Shown piece by piece: positions 54,703 through 62,970 of a DNA stretch of 64,000 bases. This stretch comes from Streptomyces sp. NBS 14/10 (GTDB taxonomy: Bacteria; Actinomycetota; Actinomycetes; Streptomycetales; Streptomycetaceae), in NCBI RefSeq assembly GCF_002224125.1, contig NZ_NCSM01000043.1, positions 1 to 64,000 on the forward strand, in the 5' to 3' direction. The notes beneath the pieces are model-generated. The model was not told the origin of the DNA. It saw nothing but the letters and a program-made list of their open reading frames with translations, and did no database searches. The position numbers and the translations under genes are program-made. The stretch's first letter is position 1. Each line of letters opens with the position of its first letter.

Positions 54703-55040
54703 GTGCAGCTCTTTCATCGGTGCGGGCATGCGGGCCGGGTGGGTAGGGGGATCCCGGTGCGTGAGCAGGAGCAGCCGTGACAGGTGGTGGGGACATCCGC
54801 TCGTGCCGGCCAAGCGGTCCGTGACGAACTCGAATGCCTTGCCTGTCCGAAACGCACACAGGCCCGGCTGCTCCGAGCGCGCGGCCCGTGGCCTGCGCCC
54901 CCGGGCCGCACTGCGGTCCACACGGCCGCCCTCCTGCCCGGTGGTTGACCCGCGTCGCGCGCCGGCGATGTCCTTGCCTGCGCTGACGAGGCCGACGCAG
55001 ACACTTGCACGCTGTCCGGTTCCCCCGTCATGCTTCATCG
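54703..55040. other. divergent promoter region between aroQ and iclR
   Basis: 338 bases without a gene. Frames here have coding-like GC bias but no start site or recognisable domain. Promoters for both genes must lie here; the first IclR box is at its right border (55046-55060). Confidence 0.4.
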
Positions 55041-55826
55041 ATGTGTCCCGCTGAACGGAACATTCCTGACTCCGGTGTCGCGCGGGTAGCTGCCGTGCTC
55101 GGGGCTTTCGACGCGCTTCACGCCGAGCTGCGGGTGTCGGAGATCGCCCGCCGGGCCGGACTGCCGAAGTCCACGACCTCCCGCCTGGTGCGCGACCTCG
55201 TCGGCTACGGGTTCCTGGAGCGTGACGAGAACGACGGCGCGCTCCTGCACATGGGAACGCGCCTGTTCGAGTACGGCGAGCTGGCGTCCCGGCACCGCAA
55301 TCTGCGGGCGATCGCCTTGCCGTACATGGCCGATCTGCGCGAGGCGACCCGGCAGACGGTGCATCTGGCCGTGCTGGACGGCACCGAGGTGGTCTACGTC
55401 GAGATCCTGCGGAGCAAGGACGCCCCGAGGATGGGGTCGCGGGTGGGCGGCCGACTGCCCGCGCATGCCGCGGCCGTGGGCAAGGTACTGCTCGCCTTCG
55501 GTGAGGCGGAGACAGTCGACGCGGTCTGCGCTCATGGGCTTGCGCCGGTGGGCCCGCGCACCATCACCGCGCCCGGCCTGTTCCTGCGTGAGCTGGAACG
55601 GATCCGGGGAGCGGGAGTCGCGTACGAGAACGAGGAGACCGGCCCCGGGGTGGGGTGTGTCGCGACCGCGATCCTCGGGGCCGACAGCCGGCCCGTGGCG
55701 GCGATGTCCATCTCGGGCTGGAGCGGGAGGCTGAACCTGCGCCGGGTGGCTCCCGCCGTGCGCACGGCGGGGCTGGCCGTGAGCCGTGAGCTGCGGGGCC
55801 CGAGCCCCTCCATGAGCGAGAGCTGA
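55041..55826 (+). CDS. IclR-family regulator of the aromatic operon
   Basis: 261 residues from ATG 55041 ([12 protein letters not shown]); an upstream TTG at 55005 is less likely. [37 protein letters not shown]. Effector domain: [53 protein letters not shown] and [20 protein letters not shown]. Its first codons overlap a copy of the CCGCTGAACGGA box that recurs upstream of the catabolic operon, suggesting autoregulation. Typical IclR targets are aromatic or acid catabolic genes. Confidence 0.88.
   Translation: MCPAERNIPDSGVARVAAVLGAFDALHAELRVSEIARRAGLPKSTTSRLVRDLVGYGFLERDENDGALLHMGTRLFEYGELASRHRNLRAIALPYMADLREATRQTVHLAVLDGTEVVYVEILRSKDAPRMGSRVGGRLPAHAAAVGKVLLAFGEAETVDAVCAHGLAPVGPRTITAPGLFLRELERIRGAGVAYENEETGPGVGCVATAILGADSRPVAAMSISGWSGRLNLRRVAPAVRTAGLAVSRELRGPSPSMSES
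55046..55060. promoter_or_regulatory. IclR box 1 (overlaps iclR start)
   Basis: TCCCGCTGAACGGAA lies inside codons 2-7 of the regulator gene. It matches boxes 2 and 3 with two differences. Confidence 0.55.
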
Positions 55827-55940
55827 ACAGGCTCCCATGCGGTGTCCGCTGATGGCGTTCCCTTCGTAGCGTCCGGTCCGTGGGGCGTCACGTTACGGGA
55901 GGATTGTCCTCTCGGGATGAAGAGCGGGCAAGTCGAATGA

Positions 55941-55953
55941 TCCGCTGAGCGGA
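55941..55953. promoter_or_regulatory. IclR box 2
   Basis: TCCGCTGAGCGGA, a perfect palindrome around a central base, 121 bases before the hydratase start. Confidence 0.7.
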
Positions 55954-55983
55954 ACAAGCGTGCGTCGAAAAGGAATCGATCTT

Positions 55984-56000
55984 GATCCGCTCAGCGGATC
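55984..56000. promoter_or_regulatory. IclR box 3
   Basis: GATCCGCTCAGCGGATC, a perfect 17-base palindrome sharing the CCGCT-x-AGCGG core with box 2, centred 45 bases further on and 74 bases before the hydratase start. Confidence 0.7.
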
Positions 56001-56073
56001 ACTTGGGTTGCCGGGTGGGACCCGCCGCAACATGCTGCCAGGGGACCGCCCATCATTTGAGGAAAGAGCCGCA

Positions 56074-56884
56074 GATGGACAAAGCCACGCACCTCGTGGT
56101 CGCCAAGGAACTGCTCGCCGCACGGCGCGCCCGCGAGCCGATCGACCCGGTCAGCCGGACCCGCCCCGGGCTTACCGTCGAGGACGCCTACGCGGTCCAG
56201 CTCGAGCAGGTGCGCACCTGGACCGAGGACGGGCAGCGCGTCCAAGGACACAAGGTCGGGCTCACCTCGGCGGCCATGCAGCGCCAGCTCGGCGTCGACC
56301 AGCCCGACTACGGGCACCTGATGGAGTCCATGTTCCACCTGGAGGGCCTGCCGATCGGACTGGCCGAGTTCATCAGCCCCAAGGTCGAACCGGAGATCGC
56401 CTTCGTCCTCAAGCGGCCGCTGACCGGCCCGGGGGTGAACGCCGCGCAGGCGCTGTCGGCGGTCGACTACGTTCTCCCAGCCCTGGAGATCATCGACTCC
56501 CGGATCCGGGACTGGAAGATCGGCCTGATCGACACGGTCGCGGACAACGCGTCGGCGGGCGGCGTGGTGCTCGGCAGCCGCCCCGTCCCTGTGGGAGCGG
56601 TCGATCTGCGGCTGTCCGGCTGCGTGCTGACCCGCCGCGGCGAGGTCGTCGGCACCGGAGCCGGCGGCGCCGTACTCGGCTCGCCGCTGAACGCCCTGGT
56701 GTGGCTGGCCAATACGGTGGGCCGACTCGGCGTCACCCTGGAGCCGGGCCATGTCATCCTGCCCGGCTCTGTCTGCGCCGCCGTGCCGGTGGCCGCCGGT
56801 GACTCCGTGACCGCGGCCTTCGGCGGGCTGGGCACCGTCACCGCGCGATTCGGTCACACCACCAAGCAGGGGGAGGACGCATGA
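56074..56884 (+). CDS. 2-keto-4-pentenoate (2-oxopent-4-enoate) hydratase
   Basis: 269 residues, fumarylacetoacetase-like hydratase/decarboxylase family (DmpE/MhpD type): [58 protein letters not shown] (metal Glu pair), [34 protein letters not shown]. Adds water to 2-oxopent-4-enoate, giving 4-hydroxy-2-oxovalerate. GAGGAAAGAG upstream of ATG 56074. First gene of the operon; ATGA overlap with the next. It is a paralogue of the decarboxylase at 58820. Confidence 0.9.
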
Positions 56885-57780
56885 CCGCCACCGCCGCCAT
56901 CGTCGGGCCGGGCAACATCGGCACGGACCTGATGGTCAAGTTGCTGCGCAACGAGCACATCGACGTCCGGTACATGGTCGGGGTCGACCCCGCCTCCGAC
57001 GGCCTGGCCCGTGCCGGGAAGCTCGGCGTCGAAGCCAGCGCCGGAGGCGTGGACTGGCTGCTCAGCCGCCCGGAGCTGCCCGATCTGGTCTTCGAGGCCA
57101 CATCCGCCAAGGCACATCTGGCCAACGCCGCCCGCTACGCCGAGGCCGGGATCACCGCCATCGACCTGACCCCCGCCGCGACCGGTCCCTTCGTCTGCCC
57201 GGTGGTCAACCTCACCGAGCACGGGGCGGCACCGAACGTCAACATGATCACCTGCGGCGGCCAGGCCACCATCCCCATCGTGGCCGCCGTCTCCCGAGTC
57301 GTGCCCGTGACGTACGCCGAGATCGTCGCCTCGATCGCCTCCCGCTCGGCCGGCCCCGGTACCCGCGCCAACATCGACGAGTTCACCGAGACCACCTCCC
57401 ACGCGATCGAGACCGTCGGCGGCGCGGGACGCGGCAAGGCGATCATCATCCTCAACCCTGTCGATCCCCCGATGATCATGCGCGACACGGTGTACTGCGC
57501 CATCCCCGCCGACGCCGACCGCGACGCCGTCACCGAGTCCATCCACCGGATGGTCGAGGAGGTACGGGTCTACGTACCCGGATACCAGATGCGCTCCGAG
57601 CCGCAGTTCGACGACCCGCGCCCCGGATGGCAGGGGCAGGCCCGAGTCGCGGTCTTCCTCGAAGTCCGCGGCAACGGCGACTACCTGCCCCCGTGGGCAG
57701 GCAACCTCGACATCATGACCGCCGCCGCAGTCCGCGTCGGCGAAATAATCAGCCAGCGAGACAAGGCGGTGACCCGATGA
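56881..57780 (+). CDS. acetaldehyde dehydrogenase (acylating)
   Basis: 299 residues (DmpF/MhpF/BphJ type). NAD site [53 protein letters not shown], then [19 protein letters not shown] with the catalytic Cys near residue 125, [39 protein letters not shown]. Converts acetaldehyde to acetyl-CoA; normally works in a channelling complex with the aldolase encoded next. ATGA overlaps on both sides. Confidence 0.95.
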   Translation: MTATAAIVGPGNIGTDLMVKLLRNEHIDVRYMVGVDPASDGLARAGKLGVEASAGGVDWLLSRPELPDLVFEATSAKAHLANAARYAEAGITAIDLTPAATGPFVCPVVNLTEHGAAPNVNMITCGGQATIPIVAAVSRVVPVTYAEIVASIASRSAGPGTRANIDEFTETTSHAIETVGGAGRGKAIIILNPVDPPMIMRDTVYCAIPADADRDAVTESIHRMVEEVRVYVPGYQMRSEPQFDDPRPGWQGQARVAVFLEVRGNGDYLPPWAGNLDIMTAAAVRVGEIISQRDKAVTR

Positions 57781-58823
57781 CCGCGGACCCCCGACCGGCC
57801 GTACGCATCACCGACACCACGTTGCGCGACGGCAGTCACGCCGTGGCCCACCAGTTCACCGTCGACCAGGTACGGGCCGTGACCCGCGCCCTGGACGACG
57901 CGGGCGTCACCGTCATCGAGGTCACCCACGGCGACGGCCTCGCCGGGTCCTCCTTCAACTACGGTTTCTCGCACACCGACGAGATCGAACTCGTCAAGGC
58001 GGCCGTCGCCGAAGCCCGCCGGGCCCGCATCGCCGTCCTGCTACTGCCCGGCCTCGGCACCGTCGACGACCTGCGCCGGGCCCACGACGCGGGCGCCGGG
58101 ATCGTACGGGTGGCGACCCACTGCACCGAGGCGGACGTCTCGATCCAGCACTTCGGGGCGGCGCACGAACTGGGCATGGAGACCGTCGGGTTCCTGATGC
58201 TCTCGCACCGGGTCGGTCCCGAGGCACTGGCGAAACAGGCCAGGATCATGGCCGACGCCGGGTGCCAGTGCGTGTACGTCGTCGACTCCGCGGGCTGGCT
58301 GCTGCCCACCGACGTCACCGACCGCGTATCGGCGCTGGCCGCCGAGCTCGGCGACGACGCCCAGATCGGGTTCCACGGCCACCAGAACCTCTCGCTCGGC
58401 GTCGCGAACTCGATCGCCGCGTACGAGGCGGGCGCCCGCCAGATCGACGGCAGCCTGTGCGCGCTGGGCGCGGGCGCCGGCAATTCGCCCACCGAACTCC
58501 TTGCCACCGTCTTCGAACGGATGCGGGTCCCGATCGGCCTCGACGTGGACGGCGTACTGCGCGCCGCGCACGAGGTGCTCACCCCGCTGATTCCCCGGCT
58601 GCCCATCGCGGACCGCCCAGCCATCGAGCAGGGCAGGCACGGCGTCTACTCCTCGTTCCTGCTGCACGCGCAGCGCGCCGCCGACCGTTACGGAGTACCC
58701 GCGCACGCCATCCTGCGCGCGGTCGGCGAGGCCGGGTACGTCGGCGGCCAGGAAGACATGATCATCGACGTGGCGATCGACCTCTCCACCCGCGCCACGA
58801 CCTCGGAAGGCGTACCCGCATGA
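57777..58823 (+). CDS. 4-hydroxy-2-oxovalerate aldolase
   Basis: 348 residues (DmpG/MhpE/BphI type). HMGL-like TIM barrel: [18 protein letters not shown] (metal Asp and catalytic Arg), [58 protein letters not shown] (metal His pair), [19 protein letters not shown], and the C-terminal communication domain that contacts the dehydrogenase. Splits 4-hydroxy-2-oxovalerate to pyruvate and acetaldehyde. Confidence 0.95.
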   Translation: MTADPRPAVRITDTTLRDGSHAVAHQFTVDQVRAVTRALDDAGVTVIEVTHGDGLAGSSFNYGFSHTDEIELVKAAVAEARRARIAVLLLPGLGTVDDLRRAHDAGAGIVRVATHCTEADVSIQHFGAAHELGMETVGFLMLSHRVGPEALAKQARIMADAGCQCVYVVDSAGWLLPTDVTDRVSALAAELGDDAQIGFHGHQNLSLGVANSIAAYEAGARQIDGSLCALGAGAGNSPTELLATVFERMRVPIGLDVDGVLRAAHEVLTPLIPRLPIADRPAIEQGRHGVYSSFLLHAQRAADRYGVPAHAILRAVGEAGYVGGQEDMIIDVAIDLSTRATTSEGVPA

Positions 58824-59602
58824 GCGACTGGACCATCGACCGCGCCGTCACGGAGCTGCTCGGCCGCGAGGCCGACCGCAGGGACGGCGGCCGGATCACC
58901 GACGAATGGCCCGGCCTCGACCTGCCGACCGCCTACCAGGTGCAGGACGCGCTGCTGCAGCGCAAGGTCGACTCCGGCGAGAAGGTCGTCGGCGTCAAGC
59001 TCGGCCTCACCTCGCGTGCCAAGCAGCAGCGGATGGGCATCGACTCCCCGCTCACCGCCTGGCTCACCGACGCGATGGTGCTCCCGGAGGGCGTCCCGGT
59101 GCCGATGGACGAACTCATCCACCCGCGCGTCGAGCCCGAGATCGTCTTCGTCATGGGGGAGCGGCTGGCCGGGCCCGGGGTCACCGCCGCGACCGCGCTC
59201 GCCGCCGTCCGCAGCGTGCACGCGGGCTTCGAGGTCATCGACAGCCGCTTCACCGACTTCAAGTTCACCCTCCCCGACGTGGTCGCCGACAACGCCTCGT
59301 CCTCCCGCTTCGTCGTCAGCGGCACCAGCCTGCCGCCAGAGGGTCTCGACCTCGCGCTGGAGGGCTGCCTGCTCGGCATCAACGGCGAGATCACCGACTC
59401 CGCGACCGGCGCCGCCGTGCAGGGCCACCCCGCCGAGGCACTCGCGCTGGCGGCGAACTCCCTCGGCGAGCGCGGCATCGCCATCGAGCCCGGCTGGATC
59501 GTGCTCACCGGCGGCCTCACCGACGCCGTGTTCGTAGAGCCCGGGCGGGAGATCAGCGCCGAGTTCACCCACCTCGGCACCCTGCGAGTGGTCGGAGCCT
59601 GA
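58820..59602 (+). CDS. 4-oxalocrotonate decarboxylase
   Basis: 260 residues, same fold family as the hydratase at 56074 (DmpH/XylI type): [80 protein letters not shown] and [13 protein letters not shown]. Decarboxylates 2-oxohex-3-enedioate to 2-oxopent-4-enoate. Presence of this enzyme plus a tautomerase implies that 2-hydroxymuconate is the pathway intermediate. Assignment as decarboxylase rather than second hydratase rests on gene order and closer likeness to the XylI branch. Confidence 0.85.
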   Translation: MSDWTIDRAVTELLGREADRRDGGRITDEWPGLDLPTAYQVQDALLQRKVDSGEKVVGVKLGLTSRAKQQRMGIDSPLTAWLTDAMVLPEGVPVPMDELIHPRVEPEIVFVMGERLAGPGVTAATALAAVRSVHAGFEVIDSRFTDFKFTLPDVVADNASSSRFVVSGTSLPPEGLDLALEGCLLGINGEITDSATGAAVQGHPAEALALAANSLGERGIAIEPGWIVLTGGLTDAVFVEPGREISAEFTHLGTLRVVGA

Positions 59603-59806
59603 ATGCCACTCGTAGAGATCAGCATCGTCGCCGGACGCCCTCCTTCGATGGTCCGCGACCTCATCCACCAGGTGCACGCCGCCGTGCGGGACTCCCTGGA
59701 CGCACCCGACGGGGCCATCCGGGTCCTCGTGCGCGAGATCCCGCCGGAGCACTGGGCGGCGGGCGACATCACCAAGGCCGAACAGGAGGCATCCCATGAG
59801 CGATGA
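59603..59806 (+). CDS. 4-oxalocrotonate tautomerase
   Basis: 67 residues beginning Met-Pro: PLVEISIVAGRPPSMVRDLI, with the Pro that becomes the catalytic N-terminal base after Met removal, and VREIPPEHWAAGDITKA (conserved Arg and Trp). Slightly longer than the usual 62-residue 4-OT. Tautomerises 2-hydroxymuconate to 2-oxohex-3-enedioate. Starts directly after the decarboxylase stop and overlaps the next gene by 11 bases. Confidence 0.9.
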   Translation: MPLVEISIVAGRPPSMVRDLIHQVHAAVRDSLDAPDGAIRVLVREIPPEHWAAGDITKAEQEASHER

Positions 59807-60203
59807 GCGCCCCGAGAGCGTCGACGACTTCCGGGCGTCGTACGAGCGGATGCTGGGCTTCGTCCCCCCGCGCGTGGCCTCCCGTTTCGAGGCGTCAGAG
59901 AAGGACAACCCGGAACTGCTGTTGGCGCAGGAACGACTGCGCAACATGATCATGTATCCGGAGACGCTGGACCAGAAGACGGTCCAGCTGGTGCTCTTCG
60001 GCATCCTGCACGCCAAACTCAGCGACGCCGCCAAACTGCACGGCCTCGCCGCGCTACGGGCCGGTGCCAGCTGGGACGAGCTGCGCGCCGTCATCGATCT
60101 GGCGTTCCTGTTCACCGGGTTCTCCGCGATCAACCGCGGCCCCCAGGTGCTGGCCGACATCGCGGAGCTGGAGAAGAAAGCGAAGGAGAACGAGCGTGAC
60201 TGA
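59796..60203 (+). CDS. carboxymuconolactone-decarboxylase-like (AhpD fold) protein
   Basis: 135 residues, all helical: RASYERMLGFVPPRVASRFE, NPELLLAQERLRNMIMYPET, KTVQLVLFGILHAKLSDAAK, LHGLAALRAGASWDELRAVI, DLAFLFTGFSAINRGPQVLA. This is the CMD-type hexamer fold, with a His at about 72 or 80 as in true decarboxylases. It contains no Cys, so it is not an AhpD peroxidase. Sitting between tautomerase and dioxygenase, it may be a decarboxylase of a ring-cleavage product or a scaffold. Function not known. Confidence 0.8.
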   Translation: MSDERPESVDDFRASYERMLGFVPPRVASRFEASEKDNPELLLAQERLRNMIMYPETLDQKTVQLVLFGILHAKLSDAAKLHGLAALRAGASWDELRAVIDLAFLFTGFSAINRGPQVLADIAELEKKAKENERD

Positions 60204-61146
60204 GCCGCTCTACGAACTGGCCCACCTCGGGCACGCCGAACTGCTGACCCCCGTGTACGACCGGAGCCTGGCCTTCTTCACCGAGGTCTACGGCCTCGAC
60301 CTGGTGCACGAGTCCGGTGGCAGCGCCTATCTGCGCGCCTGGGGTGACCATGACCTGACAACCCTGAAACTGACCGCCGCCGACCGGGCCGGCCTCGGTC
60401 ATGTCGCCTGGCGCGCGGTGAGCCCGCAGGCCCTGACCCGCCGGGTCGCCGCCCTGGAGGAACGCGGCGTCGAGGGGGAGTGGATCGACGGGGACTTCGG
60501 GCACGGGAAGGCGTACTCCTTCATCGCCCCGAGCGGCCAGCGCATGGAGCTCTACTTCGAGACCGAGAAGTACCGCGCCCCGGCGGGCAATGCCTCCTAC
60601 CTGCCCAACCAGCCGCAGTCCTCCGTCACCAGGGGCGTGGGCGCGGCACGCATCGACCACATCAACGTCCTCGCGAACGACGTACCGAGCACGCGCGAGG
60701 TCATGTGCGAGGCCCTCGGCTTCAAGCTCCGCGAGCACCTGATCCCGCCCGGCCAGCCCGAGGTGGGCGCCTGGCTCAGCCTCATGAACAAGGCCCACGA
60801 CCTCGCCATCACCCGCGAACCGGTGCCCGGCGTCACCGGGCGGCTGCACCACCTCGCCTACGCCGTCGAGAACCGCGAGGACGTGCTCCGCGCCGCCGAC
60901 ATCTTCTGCGAACTGGGTGTCGAGATCGAGTTCGGCCCCGCCAAGCACTCCCGCACCCAGGGCTTCTTCCTCTACGTCCTGGAACCCGGCGGCAACCGGA
61001 TCGAGGTGTTCTCCGGCGGCTTCCACATCTTCGCCCCCGACTGGGAGCCGGTCACCTGGACCACCGAGGGCCAGGGCCGCTCCACCGCCTGGGGTCTGGA
61101 GGTGCCTGCGAGTTTCCACTCCCATGCCACCCCGGTCCTGCCATGA
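60196..61146 (+). CDS. extradiol ring-cleavage dioxygenase (catechol 2,3-dioxygenase type)
   Basis: 316 residues from GTG 60196. Two vicinal-oxygen-chelate domains: LAHLGHAELLTPVYDRSLAF in the first; second domain with Fe ligands at RIDHINVLANDV (His near 155), RLHHLAYAVENREDV (His near 217) and GGNRIEVFSGGFH (Glu near 270), spacing as in catechol 2,3-dioxygenases. Opens a dihydroxylated ring next to the diol with O2. The final FSGGFHIFAPDWEPVTW is typical of the class. Ring substrate unknown. Confidence 0.92.
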   Translation: MTEPLYELAHLGHAELLTPVYDRSLAFFTEVYGLDLVHESGGSAYLRAWGDHDLTTLKLTAADRAGLGHVAWRAVSPQALTRRVAALEERGVEGEWIDGDFGHGKAYSFIAPSGQRMELYFETEKYRAPAGNASYLPNQPQSSVTRGVGAARIDHINVLANDVPSTREVMCEALGFKLREHLIPPGQPEVGAWLSLMNKAHDLAITREPVPGVTGRLHHLAYAVENREDVLRAADIFCELGVEIEFGPAKHSRTQGFFLYVLEPGGNRIEVFSGGFHIFAPDWEPVTWTTEGQGRSTAWGLEVPASFHSHATPVLP

Positions 61147-61979
61147 ACCGGGAGTTGACCGCGAGTTTCGTGACCCTGTCCGGCGCGGGCTTCGCCCAGC
61201 CCGCCCGGGTGCCGTTCGCGGAACGCTGCCGCGCGGCCGCCGCCGCGGGTTTCACCGGCATCGGCCTGCACACCGACGACTACCGCCTGATGCGGGCCGA
61301 CGGGGCGAGCGACGCGTCCCTGCGCGCAGTGCTCGGTACGCACGGACTCGCCCTGAACGAGATCGAGTTCCTGAGCGGCTGGGCCGCGGCCGGCGCCGGT
61401 GACGTCGACACCGTCGCCGCTGTCGGCGCGCTCGGCGAGGCGTTCCGGCCGCATCACGTCACAGCGGGCGAGTTCACCGCGGACGAGCTCGACATCGACG
61501 CCGCGGGCGCGCGGCTCCGTGCGATCTGCGACGGCGTCGCCGCTTACGGGCTGCGCGTCGCGGTCGAGGCGTTCCCCTGGTCGGGCATGAAGGACGTGGC
61601 CACCGCCCGCGCGGTGGTGGAGGCCTCGGGCGCCGCCAACGCCGGGCTGATGATCGACGTCTGGCACTTCTACAACACCCGCTCCAGCCTGGCCGACCTC
61701 GACGGTCTGCCGCCCGACCGGATCGTGGCCGTCCAGCTCAACGACGGCTGCGTCGTGGACGGCGACTTCCTCACCGAGGCACGGCAGGGCCGGCTGCTGC
61801 CGGGCGACGGCGAGCTGGACATCGCGGGCCTGTTGCTGGGCCTGCACGAACGCGGCTTCCGCGGCCCGTACTGCGTCGAGGTCAACTACCCCGGCTACCG
61901 GGACCTCCCGGTCGAGGGGATGGCAGCCCAGGCCTTCACAACGGCGTCCAAGGCCCTGGAGGCGCTTCCCGCACACTGA
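61143..61979 (+). CDS. xylose-isomerase-like TIM barrel, candidate 3-dehydroshikimate dehydratase
   Basis: 278 residues, ATGA overlap with the dioxygenase. Barrel motifs: FAERCRAAAAAGFTGIGLHT, LALNEIEFLSGWAAAG, LRVAVEAFPWSGMKD (metal Glu), AGLMIDVWHFYNTRSSLADL (Asp/His), VAVQLNDGCVVDG and RGPYCVEVNYPGYRDL (Glu). This superfamily includes sugar isomerases and AsbF/QsuB-type dehydroshikimate dehydratases. With a divergent catabolic-looking dehydroquinase and an aromatic ring dioxygenase in the locus, conversion of 3-dehydroshikimate to protocatechuate is the most attractive guess, but an isomerase role cannot be excluded. Last gene of the operon. Confidence 0.7.
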   Translation: MNRELTASFVTLSGAGFAQPARVPFAERCRAAAAAGFTGIGLHTDDYRLMRADGASDASLRAVLGTHGLALNEIEFLSGWAAAGAGDVDTVAAVGALGEAFRPHHVTAGEFTADELDIDAAGARLRAICDGVAAYGLRVAVEAFPWSGMKDVATARAVVEASGAANAGLMIDVWHFYNTRSSLADLDGLPPDRIVAVQLNDGCVVDGDFLTEARQGRLLPGDGELDIAGLLLGLHERGFRGPYCVEVNYPGYRDLPVEGMAAQAFTTASKALEALPAH

Positions 61980-62020
61980 ACCCGGCACGGCCACGATCGG
62001 CCCTGTGCACGGCCGAGTGA

Positions 62021-62045
62021 AGCCCCAGGTTGGTGACCCGGGGCT
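62021..62045 (+). terminator. terminator candidate of the meta-cleavage operon
   Basis: AGCCCC (62021-62026) pairs with GGGGCT (62040-62045) around a loop, 42 bases past the last stop. The stem is short but in the right place. Confidence 0.5.
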
Positions 62046-62119
62046 GTTCGTCCGTCCTCGCATCACGAATAAGGACGCCGGGTGATCTGCACGAGGCTCA
62101 GGACGTGGTCCCGGAGAGG

Positions 62120-62610
62120 AGGCGGCATTGGCGACGGGGGTCGTATACGACCCGGGGCCTGGTCGTCCAGGAGTGCAGCGTAGCGGTGACGGCGAGGTCG
62201 GCCGGGCTCATGGGTGTGGCGGGCGGCAGGCCGGCCAGGTTGTCCAAGGCGGGCGGGTCGAGCCGGTAGTTGACGGTCACCACGACCGCGTCGCACACCT
62301 CGGCCAGCCATGCGCCGTCATAGAGACCGCCGCTGCCGTGCGGTAACGCGCCGCCGTAGAACCAGAACAGCACCGGCGTGGGCGCTGTCGGCTGCGCCGG
62401 GGCCCGGACCTTGAGGGTGAGGCAGTCCTCCTCGCCTTCGGCGTCCTGGCCGGCGGCGCGGAAGGCCGGGGGTGAACTGGACCGCCTGGAGACCAAAGCG
62501 CGCGGCGTCCCCGACCGCTGTCCGGGCCTGACAGGAGTCGGAGGCCGGAAGTTCAACTCCCCGATGGGCGGCGAGGCGTGGAGGATGCCCTTCCAGAAGC
62601 GACTCTGACG
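62120..62610 (-). pseudogene. type B carboxylesterase fragment
   Basis: The reverse strand reads FWKGILHASPPIGELNFRPP, EEDCLTLKVRAPAQPT, PVLFWFYGGALPHGSGGLYD (oxyanion hole), VCDAVVVTVNYRL. These are the early blocks of COesterase proteins (FKGIPYA, EDCLxLNV, HGG, VVVxxNYR). The frame is damaged in between, and the catalytic Ser elbow and everything after are missing. Confidence 0.75.
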
Positions 62611-62792
62611 GGCCTCATCAGGGTCTCCACCTGCATCACTGGCACGGGCGCCCACCTTTTCGCGTCCGGGCAATGTACTCACTTGTTCGTTAGATCCAGC
62701 GGCGAGACACCTCCGACGCAAGAGGTGAAGCGTGACGAATAAATTTCGGCCGGATGTCTTGACGCGGGCCGGAAGTGACCCCACAGTCCTCT

Positions 62793-62814
62793 ATTAACTT
62801 CCTAGTACGTTAAT
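62793..62814. promoter_or_regulatory. inverted repeat upstream of the transporter
   Basis: ATTAAC (62793-62798) and GTTAAT (62809-62814) flank a CCTAGT centre in an A+T-rich island, 157 bases before the transporter start. Looks like a MarR-, TetR- or GntR-type operator. Confidence 0.5.
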
Positions 62815-62970
62815 TGGCTGCCATCCCCGCCAGCCATCCGGCAAGTCCGCTCGACACGGCATCCCCGTAGACGCGAGTTGTGACGTCGTCCGCCGCGATC
62901 GTCCCCCTGTCCCCGCTCGCCCGGGCGTTCCCGCAACGGGAGCCCTCGCGGTACTCAAAGAGGAGCACAC

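Noticed and set aside
58688..60160. 490-codon minus-strand open frame opposite decarboxylase and tautomerase genes
   Set aside because: Shadow frame; the plus-strand genes overlap neatly and carry catalytic motifs.
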